A stretch of DNA of 48,213 nucleotides. Source: Paractinoplanes ferrugineus (lineage in GTDB: Bacteria > Actinomycetota > Actinomycetes > Mycobacteriales > Micromonosporaceae). Positions 1 through 7,077 of the stretch are shown one piece after another (the first letter of the stretch is position 1; every line of letters begins with the position of its first letter). The stretch is taken from contig NZ_BOMM01000046.1 of NCBI RefSeq assembly GCF_016862195.1, forward strand, positions 1-48,213. The letters are read 5' to 3'. The notes under the pieces are model-generated. The model was given only the letters and a program-made list of their open reading frames with translations. It was not told the DNA's origin and did no database searches. Both the position numbers and the translations under genes were made by a program.

Positions 1-16
1 TGACTAGAGTGACGCG

Positions 17-625
17 GTGAGCTGGGAGCCGGTGCGCGACGCCTATTCGTCCATGTCGGAGCAGTACATCGGGTTGTTCGGCGGCGACTGGGCGCTCCTC
101 GACGACGAGACCGCCCTGGTGCGCGAGCACTTGACCGGGCTCGACGGCCCGGTGCTCGACCTCGGCTGCGGCCCCGGCCACTGGACCGCCTACCTGCACT
201 CGCGAGGCGCCGACGTGACCGGCATCGACCTGGTTCCCGAATTCGTCGCGCACGCCCGGGCGAACTTCCCCGGCCCGCCGTTCAAGCTCGGCTCGATGGC
301 CGAACCGGACGTCCCCCGGCACTCCGTGGCCGGCATCCTCGCCTGGTACTCGACGATCCACCTGCCACCGCCGGAGCTCGACCGGATGCTCACCTCGTTC
401 CGCGACGTGCTGGCCCCGGGCGGCAAGGTGGTGCTCGGCTTCTTCGACAGCGACGACGGGGTGGCCGCGTTCGACCACAAGGTGATCACGGCCTACCGCT
501 GGCCGGTCGACGAGTTCTCGGCCCGGCTGGCCCGGGCCGGCTTCACCGAACTCCAGTGCCTGCGGCAGCAGCCCCCGGACCGCCCCGACCGCAAGTACGC
601 CGCCATCGCCGCGAGCGCCGGATGA
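17..625 (+). CDS. class I SAM-dependent methyltransferase
   Basis: A 202-residue protein with a Rossmann-like methyltransferase fold. The SAM-binding glycine motif I is visible near residues 46-54 (VLDLGCGPGHW), followed by the acidic end of strand 2 (GIDLVPEF) and a post-motif segment (VLAPGGKVVLGFF) near residue 130. The substrate cannot be told. GTG at 17 is the only start downstream of an in-frame TAG at 5-7; the upstream bases hold no clear ribosome site, so the start is only fairly sure. The stop overlaps the next gene's ATG (ATGA at 622-625), so the two are probably co-translated. Confidence 0.85.
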   Translation: MSWEPVRDAYSSMSEQYIGLFGGDWALLDDETALVREHLTGLDGPVLDLGCGPGHWTAYLHSRGADVTGIDLVPEFVAHARANFPGPPFKLGSMAEPDVPRHSVAGILAWYSTIHLPPPELDRMLTSFRDVLAPGGKVVLGFFDSDDGVAAFDHKVITAYRWPVDEFSARLARAGFTELQCLRQQPPDRPDRKYAAIAASAG

Positions 626-1179
626 GCGCGCCGGGACGGCGGCCGGTGTGGCCGGCGGTCCTCGTCCTCCTGGTCGTCACCGCGTGCACGTCCAGCCGCC
701 GGACCCCGGCACCGGCACCGGCACCGGCCGGCCCGACGCCGGCCGCCACCGGTTCGCCCCGAAACGTCGACTGCGTCCTCGGGGAGGCGCACCTGACGAC
801 CGACTTCGCACCCGGCCCGGATGATCTGACGGTCGGTTCGGTCAGCTGGCCCGGCCTGCGGACCTGGGCCGCGAAGAAACCGGCGGATCTCGCCGGCGAC
901 GACGCCCTCGACTTCAAGATCGGCGTCGCGGTCCGGGCCGGCGCGACGGTCACGGTCGAGGTCGCGGACGACGACGGCGGGGCCGTCGGCCTCAACTACG
1001 GCCAGGGCTCGGGCTATTCGCCCACCCGGGCTGTCACCTTCCACGGCTGCCCCGACACCGACACCGCCTACATCGGCGGCTTCCACGTCGCCGGCCCCCG
1101 CTGCGTGCCCCTCGTGATCACCGAGCCGGGCCGCCCGGCCGAACGCGTCCGGGTCTCCTTCTTCGCCGGCCCCTGCTGA
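622..1179 (+). CDS. secreted lipoprotein, unknown function
   Basis: A 185-residue predicted lipoprotein. The N-terminus has basic residues, a hydrophobic stretch and the lipobox VVTAC at about residues 18-22. A Pro/Ala-rich spacer follows and then a domain with several cysteines (about 48, 138, 152 and the last residue) that could form disulfides outside the cell. It overlaps the preceding methyltransferase by four bases. I chose ATG 622 because the signal peptide starts there; a GTG upstream would put a long charged stretch before it. I do not recognise the mature domain. Confidence 0.8.
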   Translation: MSAPGRRPVWPAVLVLLVVTACTSSRRTPAPAPAPAGPTPAATGSPRNVDCVLGEAHLTTDFAPGPDDLTVGSVSWPGLRTWAAKKPADLAGDDALDFKIGVAVRAGATVTVEVADDDGGAVGLNYGQGSGYSPTRAVTFHGCPDTDTAYIGGFHVAGPRCVPLVITEPGRPAERVRVSFFAGPC

Positions 1180-1233
1180 CCGACGCCTCCCGGGCCGCGC
1201 CTTTCGGGCCGTTCCGGCCGGTCAGTGGAGCCC

Positions 1234-1707
1234 TCACGAACAGTGGTGCGTGACCGGCGAGAGCCATTCCTTGAGGCTGGGGCCGAGGACCTTGTTGACG
1301 TCCTCGGTGGTCTTGATGCCCGCGAAGAACTTGGCGTCCTTCGACTTGGCGGTCAAGCTGTCGGCGGTCGACTTGCCGTCCGACTTGATCTGCGCGTCGG
1401 TGCTGGTCGCGGTGGCCGCGCGCACCGCCGTGGCGAGGCTGCCGAGCTTGCTCTGCGCGGCCGCCTGGGTGTCCTTCGTCGGCCCGGCGACCATCTTGCT
1501 GAGAGCTTCGGCGAACGGCCCGACATTGTTCGTGTACGCCTGACCCAGTGCCTCGCAGGACTGCTTCGTCTCGGCCAGCCCGGACGGGAGAGCCGTGGCA
1601 CCGGGTGCCGCCTGGTTGGAGCCGGGGCTGGCACCGTTGGCGGTGCCACACGCGGTCAGGACAGTGAACGCACCGCCCACCATCAATGCGATTACGGCAC
1701 GGCGCAT
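1234..1707 (-). CDS. small secreted lipoprotein, unknown function
   Basis: A 157-residue lipoprotein: MRRAVIAL start, hydrophobic core and lipobox VLTAC near residue 20, then a mostly helical Ala/Lys/Thr-rich mature domain with a C-terminal Cys. ATG at 1707 is preceded by a strong ribosome site (GGGAGG on the minus strand at about 1714-1719), which settles the start. It is convergent with the lipoprotein ending at 1179 and divergent from nhaA. The mature part resembles small helical secreted actinobacterial proteins, but I cannot assign a function. Confidence 0.8.
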   Translation of the reverse strand: MRRAVIALMVGGAFTVLTACGTANGASPGSNQAAPGATALPSGLAETKQSCEALGQAYTNNVGPFAEALSKMVAGPTKDTQAAAQSKLGSLATAVRAATATSTDAQIKSDGKSTADSLTAKSKDAKFFAGIKTTEDVNKVLGPSLKEWLSPVTHHCS

Positions 1708-1799
1708 GACAAACCTCCCACGAGCGAACGAAACATTGAGGAAACAGGCCGTACGATACGTCCGCCGTGACAGCGACGTCCATAGATCTAAGGGAGATT

Positions 1800-1815
1800 T
1801 TGGGAGCGCTCCCAA
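1800..1815. promoter_or_regulatory. CebR-type (LacI family) operator palindrome
   Basis: A perfect 16-bp palindrome, TTGGGAGCGCTCCCAA, lies between the divergent lipoprotein gene and nhaA. Its 14-bp core TGGGAGCGCTCCCA is the published consensus bound by the cellobiose-responsive LacI-family repressor CebR in Streptomyces. It is about 48 bp before the nhaA start and about 93 bp before the lipoprotein start. No cebR or sugar transporter is in the window, so which gene it controls is inference. Confidence 0.7.
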
Positions 1816-1862
1816 TTTTATGGACCCGGGTCTGACGCGGTTCTTAACGAAGACATGCTTGG

Positions 1863-3746
1863 GTGTACGCCGTGAGCGACATGAACGGCAGCACCGCCTG
1901 GACCCGCCGGGTGACCACCCCGGTCCGCGATTTCCTGCGCACCGAGGCGGGCAGCGCCGGCGTGCTGGTGGCCGCCATCGTGGTCGCGATGATCTGGGCG
2001 AACGTCGCCGACGGGTCCTACGAGAAGTTCTGGCACACCGACCTGTCGATCCACCTCGGCGACATGAGCGTCGAGCTGACCCTGCGCGAGTGGGTCAACA
2101 GCGGCCTGATGACCCTGTTCTTCCTGGTGGTCGGCCTCGAGGCGCGGCGCGAGTTCGACCTCGGCGACCTGCGCGACCGGCGGCGGTTCATCCTGCCCGC
2201 GGCGGCCGGCGTCGTCGGCATGATCCTGCCCGTGTCGATCTTCCTGGCCGTCAACCACGGTGGCCCCGGCGCGGTCGGCTGGGGCGTCGCGATGTCCACC
2301 GACACCGCCCTGGCGCTGGGCCTGCTCGCCCTGATCGGCAAGCGGGTCCCCGACCAGGCCCGGCTGTTCCTCGTGACCGTCTCGGTCGTCGACGACCTGG
2401 TGGCCCTGCTCGTCATCGCGGTCGCCTACACCGACGAGATCAGCCCCATTCCGCTGATGATCGCGGTGGTCCTGTTCGCCGCCACCCTGGTGCTCAAGCG
2501 GCTGAAGGTGCGCAGCGGCTATGCGTACGTTCCGTTCGGCCTCGCGATCTGGGGCGCCATGCTGGCCAGCGGCATCGACCCGGTGGTCGCCGGCCTGGCG
2601 CTGGGCCTGACCGCGGCCGCCTACACCCCCGCGCGCGACGAGCTCGAACGGGCCAGTGACGTCTACCGCTCGTTCCGCGAACAGCCCACCCCCGAGCTCG
2701 CCCGGTTCGCCCGGGTCAGCATGGTGCAGGCCCTGTCCCCCAACGACCGGTTGCAGCGCACCTACCAGGGCTGGTCGAGCTACCTGATCGTCCCGCTGTT
2801 CGGCCTGGCCAACGCCGGCATCGCGATCGACGCCCACTTCCTGCGCGAGGCCATCACCTCACCGGTGACGATCGGCGTCTTCCTGGCCTACGTGCTGGGC
2901 AAGCCGATCGCGGTCACCGGCGTCTCCGCCCTGATCGCGGTGGTGACCCGCGGCCGCATCCGCCCCGGCGTCGGCTGGGCCTCGGTGCTGGGCAGCGGCA
3001 CGATCGCCGGCATCGGCTTCACGGTCTCGTTCCTGATCGCCGCGCTTGCCTTCGAGGGCCCGATGCTGGCCGAGGCCAAACTGGGCGTCCTCGCCGCCGC
3101 GGTCGCCGCCGCCGTGCTGACCTGGACCGAGTTCCGCATCACCTTCATGCTGCCCAAACCCAGACGCGCGGTGGCCCTGCTCGGCGACGCCGACCAGCTG
3201 ACCGACCTCATCCCCGACGTCGACGAGGAGCGGGACCACATCCGCGGCCCCGCCGACGCCTCCGTCACCCTCGTCGAATACGGCGACTTCCAGTGCCCCT
3301 ACTGCGGCCGCGCCGAGCCGATCGTCCGCGAGGTCCTCACCGACGACGACCTGCGCTTCGTCTGGCGCAACCTGCCGCTGACCGACGTCCACCCGCACGC
3401 CCAGCTGGCCGCCCAGGCCGCGGAGGCTGCCGGCCTGCAGGGCAAGTTCTGGGACATGCACGACCTGCTCCTGGAGAACCAGGAGAAACTGCGCGTCATG
3501 GACCTCCTCGGCTACGCCCGCCAACTCGAGCTCGACGAGGAGCGCTTCCACGCCGACATGACGCAGCCCGCCTGCACCGACCGCATAGTCGCCGACGTCG
3601 AATCCGCCGACCTCAGCGGCGTCTCCGGAACCCCCACCTTCTTCATCAACGGCCAACGCCACTACGGCGCCTACGACGTCCACACCCTGAAGGAAGCAAT
3701 CCGCCTGGCCCGAATCCGCGCCAAAATCGCCGCCCGCCGCCACTAG
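1863..3746 (+). CDS. nhaA: Na+/H+ antiporter NhaA fused to C-terminal DsbA-like thioredoxin domain
   Basis: A 627-residue fusion. Residues about 20-430 are a multi-pass NhaA antiporter that exchanges Na+ for protons at the membrane: STDTALALG matches the discontinuous helix IV region, VSVVDDLVALL carries the paired aspartates used for ion binding, and VLGKPIAV holds the conserved lysine. Residues about 445-620 form a thioredoxin-fold domain of the DsbA/Thioredoxin_4 type, with the redox motif CPYC in YGDFQCPYCGR and a cis-proline loop SGTPTFFING. This architecture is known in actinobacteria; canonical NhaA is about 390 residues. GTG 1863, GTG 1872 and ATG 1881 are all possible starts, and none has a strong ribosome site. 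Confidence 0.93.
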   Translation: MYAVSDMNGSTAWTRRVTTPVRDFLRTEAGSAGVLVAAIVVAMIWANVADGSYEKFWHTDLSIHLGDMSVELTLREWVNSGLMTLFFLVVGLEARREFDLGDLRDRRRFILPAAAGVVGMILPVSIFLAVNHGGPGAVGWGVAMSTDTALALGLLALIGKRVPDQARLFLVTVSVVDDLVALLVIAVAYTDEISPIPLMIAVVLFAATLVLKRLKVRSGYAYVPFGLAIWGAMLASGIDPVVAGLALGLTAAAYTPARDELERASDVYRSFREQPTPELARFARVSMVQALSPNDRLQRTYQGWSSYLIVPLFGLANAGIAIDAHFLREAITSPVTIGVFLAYVLGKPIAVTGVSALIAVVTRGRIRPGVGWASVLGSGTIAGIGFTVSFLIAALAFEGPMLAEAKLGVLAAAVAAAVLTWTEFRITFMLPKPRRAVALLGDADQLTDLIPDVDEERDHIRGPADASVTLVEYGDFQCPYCGRAEPIVREVLTDDDLRFVWRNLPLTDVHPHAQLAAQAAEAAGLQGKFWDMHDLLLENQEKLRVMDLLGYARQLELDEERFHADMTQPACTDRIVADVESADLSGVSGTPTFFINGQRHYGAYDVHTLKEAIRLARIRAKIAARRH

Positions 3747-3895
3747 CCCGCCCCGCCACTAGCCCGCCCCGCCGCCAATAGCCCGCCCCGCCGCCGCACT
3801 CCCGCCCCGCCACCGCACACCCGCCGCCGCTAGCCTTTCCGGCGCCCCCGCTAGCCTGTCCGGCGCCGCCGCGAGCCTGTCCGGCGCTGCCACCC
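3745..3895. repeat. degenerate C-rich direct repeats after nhaA
   Basis: Directly after the nhaA stop the plus strand repeats variants of ACTAGCCCGCCCCGCC (about four copies to about 3816). It then changes to repeats of the form GCTAGCCTGTCCGGCGC (about three copies to about 3890). The stretch is strongly strand-asymmetric (C-rich on plus). Codon pattern does not support a gene here. Confidence 0.65.
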
Positions 3896-4238
3896 CTGCC
3901 GCCGCACACCGAGGGCGACCATGCCGCCGGCCCGTAAGGCGAGGACCGCCTGCGCCTGGACGGCGGTGCCTGGACAGAATGCCTCGGCGCCTGCATCTCG
4001 GCGCCTGCGCCTCGGCGGCTGCGCCTCGATCGCGGGCCGCACCAGCGGGAGCGCGATCGGCTGATGGGTGCGGCGCGCCGCCCTGCGGACTCCGGTGGCC
4101 GGCGGCGTGCCAGTTTGTCGCATATATCCGACTTATCGGGTAGTGCCGGCCCCTTGGCCCGGCATGGTGAAGCCTCGTGCGGGAGGCGCTCACTTCCGAG
4201 CCGGCCCGTGCACTCCGGCGCGAGCTCGCCGCGGAAAC
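3896..4238. other. non-coding stretch, nothing recognised
   Basis: No open frame here shows actinobacterial third-position GC bias with a recognisable product, and I see no RNA gene. The only structured elements are the repeats before it and the hairpins after it. Confidence 0.5.
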
Positions 4239-4291
4239 GAGGCCCCTTCCGCAGTGAAAAGGGGCCTCACCGCGTTCGGAGGCCCCTTTTT
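4239..4291. terminator. competing hairpins, terminator-like
   Basis: Three arms share one sequence: GAGGCCCCTT at 4239-4248, its complement AAAAGGGGCCTC at 4257-4268, and GAGGCCCCTTTTT at 4279-4291. The middle arm can pair with the first (10 bp stem) or the third (12 bp stem followed by a T run). These are mutually exclusive structures. The second form is a good intrinsic terminator on the plus strand and the A run makes it plausible on the minus strand. It lies about 430 bp beyond dedA and about 490 bp beyond nhaA. Confidence 0.7.
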
Positions 4292-4439
4292 CAGTGAAGA
4301 TGCGGTCTCCCTCGTGGCGAAAGCAGCTGATTCAGGCCCAGTCCACGATGCGGCGCGAGGGCTGGCGCGGATGCCCCGGGCGGTGATACGAAAGCTGGGC
4401 TAAACGGTCACGGCGGGCAATTGGTTCTTGCGGGGCTCG

Positions 4440-4560
4440 CAGTCTGCCGGGCCACGAAGCTCGCACCAGGCCGCACGAAAGTCGTCGCGCCGGGCCGCTG
4501 CAAGAAGGTCGCGCTCAGCCGCGTGAAGTCGCGCCGGGCCGCGCGAAAGGCGCACCGGGT
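4440..4560. repeat. degenerate short repeats of GTCGCGCCGGGCCGC type
   Basis: Imperfect units of roughly 20-27 bases recur here, built on AAGTCGCGCCGGGCCGCGCG-like sequence. They lead into the more regular 30-bp array that follows. No gene is apparent. Confidence 0.4.
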
Positions 4561-4584
4561 GCGGCAACGGGCGGCGCGGGCGGA

Positions 4585-4722
4585 ACACGGCGCGGCGACG
4601 CTGGCGCCGCCAGGACACGGCGCGGCGACGATGGCGCCGCCAGGACACAGTGAGGCGACGGTGGCGCCGCCAGGACACAGTGAGGCGACGGTGGCGCCGC
4701 CAGGACACGGCGGGGCGACGGT
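4585..4722. repeat. 30-bp tandem repeat array
   Basis: Four contiguous 30-bp units (4603-4632, 4633-4662, 4663-4692, 4693-4722) plus a partial unit from about 4585. Each unit starts GGCGCCGCCAGGACAC and ends GGCGACG followed by AT or GT. Two inner copies are identical (AGTGAGG variant). There are no spacers, so it is a minisatellite and not CRISPR. It ends four bases before the dedA stop. Confidence 0.85.
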
Positions 4723-4726
4723 GAGG

Positions 4727-5332
4727 TCAGGACTCGACTGGGTGGCGGCGGTGGCGGCGGTGGCGCAGCCAGAAGTAGGTGGCCAGGGCGGCCGCGGCGA
4801 TGGCGACGGCAGCGACCACATAGTGGCTGATGGTGGCGGCTATCTGGTCCAGGTGGTTGCCGGCGAAATAGCCAGCGGTGGACCAGCAACCGACCCAGAG
4901 CAGGGCGCCCAGGAGGTTCCACAGGAGGAACTTGCGGAACGGCATCTGGGTGCTGCCGGCGACGACGCCGTTGAACTGGCGCAGGCCCTCGATGAAGCGG
5001 GCCACGATCACCATTTTGGGGCCGTGCCGGGACATGAAGGACTCTACTTTTTCCAGCCGGGGCGGGGTCAGGCGCACGTACCGGCCGAAGCGGAGCAGCA
5101 GGGGGCGGCCGCCTCGGCGGCCGATCCAGTAGCCGAGGGTGTCGCCGCCGGCGGCGGCCAGGAAGGCGATGAGGGCTACCGCGAAGATGTTGAAGTGGCC
5201 GCGGCCGGCGTAGGCGGCGCCGGCGATGATCACGGTTTCGCCGGGGGCGGGGACGCCGAAGCTTTCGATGAAGACGATGGTGCCTATTCCGGCGTAGCCG
5301 AAACGGTCCACCGCACCGAGCATGTCGAGCAC
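4727..5332 (-). CDS. DedA family membrane protein
   Basis: A 201-residue integral membrane protein of the DedA/SNARE-associated family, which members use for lipid flipping and membrane homeostasis. Visible hallmarks are an early FIESFGVPAPGET segment, the GGDTLGYWIGRRGG loop near residue 63 and the ARFIEGLRQFNGVVAG motif near residue 112 with its conserved Arg and Gly. Hydrophobic segments sit at both ends. GTG at 5332 has a GGGAGG ribosome site nine bases upstream, so I prefer it to ATG 5323. The C-terminal tail is basic (RHRRHRRHP) and runs up to a minisatellite just past the stop. Confidence 0.9.
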   Translation of the reverse strand: MLDMLGAVDRFGYAGIGTIVFIESFGVPAPGETVIIAGAAYAGRGHFNIFAVALIAFLAAAGGDTLGYWIGRRGGRPLLLRFGRYVRLTPPRLEKVESFMSRHGPKMVIVARFIEGLRQFNGVVAGSTQMPFRKFLLWNLLGALLWVGCWSTAGYFAGNHLDQIAATISHYVVAAVAIAAAALATYFWLRHRRHRRHPVES

Positions 5333-5408
5333 GCGCCGCCACCTCCCGCCGGGCCTTCACCGTAGGGCCTGCGAAGGGCCGGTGACACGTGTCAGCGATT
5401 CACGTCAC

Positions 5409-5744
5409 TCAGGGTCGGCCTTGGTGCCTTCGGCCAGCACGGCGCGGCCGAGCACGTTCGGGTGGCGACTTGTTGTCTTTGATCTCATGGAAGGTCATGC
5501 AGCTGACCACCACGTCGAACGTGCCGTCGGGGTAGGCCAGGGCGGCGGCGTTCTGGCGCTCGAAGGTGACGCGGTCACCCACGCCCTCGGCCTCGGCGCC
5601 GAAAACCGCGAGGGGAATCAGGAAGAGCAGGAACCACCAGGAGAGTACGGCCAACGCGCACCCGGCCAGGCTCAGCGCGGCCGGCCCCACGATCGGGAAC
5701 AGCCGGCCGGGCCTGAGCCAGGTGCGGTATCGAGCCTTCGGCAT
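5409..5744 (-). pseudogene. remnant of membrane-anchored SAM methyltransferase
   Basis: The frame encodes a start like that of actinobacterial membrane-anchored class I methyltransferases (MPKARYRTWLRPG and a two-segment hydrophobic region). It then jumps directly to the middle of the catalytic domain (VGDRVTFERQNAAALAYPDGTFDVVVS). The SAM-binding glycine motif I, which should lie between, is absent, so an internal deletion is likely. After FHEIKD the frame turns into Arg/Pro-rich sequence, suggesting a frameshift, and motif IV onward is lost. At 111 residues it is under half of a usual family member. Confidence 0.7.
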
Positions 5745-5777
5745 GCGTCGATCCTCAAGGCGGCCGTCGAGGCCGAT

Positions 5778-7049
5778 TCAGGCCACGACGCCCGCCCGCT
5801 CCTGCGGGAACAGGCTGTCGAAGACCGCGCCGCGGTCGAATTCCAGCGCTTTCGCCCGGGCCCGGCGCTCGAGATCGGCCTTTTCCTCCGGGGTCATCTC
5901 GAGTACGACCCGGTCGAGGGTGTCGGCCAGGGCGTTGATGTCGCCCGGCTCGACGACGACCGCCGTGTCGCCGACCGCCTCGCCGGTGCCGCCGGTCAGG
6001 GTCGTGACGATCGGGCCACCGCCGGCCAGCATCTTCTCGGCGAGGGCGATGCCGAACGTCTCGACGAAGTCCGGCTCCGGCTTGGTGGGCAGCGCGTACA
6101 CCGCGCAGCCACGCATCAGCAGGGTCTTCTCCTCGTCGTCGACGTCGTCGAGGAAGATGATCCGGTCGTCCTCCTTGGCCATCGCCCGGACGTGCTCGAG
6201 GGCGGGACCCGTGCCGGCGACGACCAGCTTCACCTTGTCCCGGCACCGCATCTGCCCGTACGCGATGACCAGGTCGTAGATCCCCTTGGCCCGGGCCACC
6301 CGGGAGAGGAAGAGGATGTAGCCGTCGCGTTCCAGTCCCCGGCGGGCCAGCGCCGCGTCGACGGCGGCCGGTTCCGGGTCGAGGAACGCGGCCGAGTCGA
6401 TCGGCGGGTAGCTGACCGTGACCCGGTTGCGGCACTGGTCGGCGAAGTTGGTGCCGCAGTGGGCGTCGACCTCCGCGGCCGACGCGATGATCTCGTCGCG
6501 GGTGTATTCGGAGACCGCGACCAGGTCGTCGTTGGCGAGGAACGTCGTGAACAGCACGGTGGCCGCGCCGAACCGGCCCTCCCGCAGGCAGGACCGGATC
6601 ACGTTGGTGACGTCCGAGCCGACCGCCTTGGCGATCGTGCGGACCTGCGGGTTGAAGCCGGCGGCGCGGGCCGAGGTGACCGCGTCGACGACCACGGTGG
6701 TGTGCGGCACCAGGTACATCGACAGGCAGACGGTGGGGACCGGTTCGCTGAGCAGCTCGACGAGCCGGCCGGTGAGCCCGGCCAGGTGGCGCCCGTCGGG
6801 TACGCGGTAGTCGCCGACCGCCTCGGGCCGCTCCACCGTGATGCCGTCGCTGTACGGCAGGAGCCGGTCGAGCGGCTTCAACGGCAGACCGGCGGCTTCC
6901 AGGGTGGCGATCGGCCAGGTCAGCAGGCGGACGTCGTCGAAGCCGCGGGTGAGGGCGACTTCGGCGAGATTACGGGCCTCACCGGAGTGTCCGCAGATAA
7001 CCGGATCGGCTCGGACCACGATGACGAGGCGGCGCGAGGGGTGATTCAT
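5778..7049 (-). CDS. GT4-type glycosyltransferase
   Basis: A 423-residue GT-B fold retaining glycosyltransferase. The C-terminal nucleotide-sugar domain shows ILFLSRVARAKGIYDLV (near residue 245) and the family's E-x7-E motif in PDFVETFGIALAEKM (near residue 330), with a GGTGEAVGDTAVVVEPGD loop. The N-terminal acceptor domain opens with RLVIVVRADPVICGHSGEARN. Start ATG 7049 has AAGGA five bases upstream. It follows the GH92 gene by 28 bp on the same strand, so they likely form one transcript. Sugar and acceptor are unknown; a mannose- or glucose-containing solute or glycan is possible given the neighbour. Confidence 0.85.
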   Translation of the reverse strand: MNHPSRRLVIVVRADPVICGHSGEARNLAEVALTRGFDDVRLLTWPIATLEAAGLPLKPLDRLLPYSDGITVERPEAVGDYRVPDGRHLAGLTGRLVELLSEPVPTVCLSMYLVPHTTVVVDAVTSARAAGFNPQVRTIAKAVGSDVTNVIRSCLREGRFGAATVLFTTFLANDDLVAVSEYTRDEIIASAAEVDAHCGTNFADQCRNRVTVSYPPIDSAAFLDPEPAAVDAALARRGLERDGYILFLSRVARAKGIYDLVIAYGQMRCRDKVKLVVAGTGPALEHVRAMAKEDDRIIFLDDVDDEEKTLLMRGCAVYALPTKPEPDFVETFGIALAEKMLAGGGPIVTTLTGGTGEAVGDTAVVVEPGDINALADTLDRVVLEMTPEEKADLERRARAKALEFDRGAVFDSLFPQERAGVVA

Positions 7050-7077
7050 GGGGGTCCTTGGGGGGTTTTGGGAACAT

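Noticed and set aside
4585..4722. Regular 30-bp repeats as a CRISPR array
   Set aside because: Units are contiguous with no spacers, and no cas genes are present.
4400..5365. Open frames through the minisatellite on both strands
   Set aside because: They arise because the repeat unit is a multiple of three; the protein is low-complexity and antisense or out of frame to dedA.
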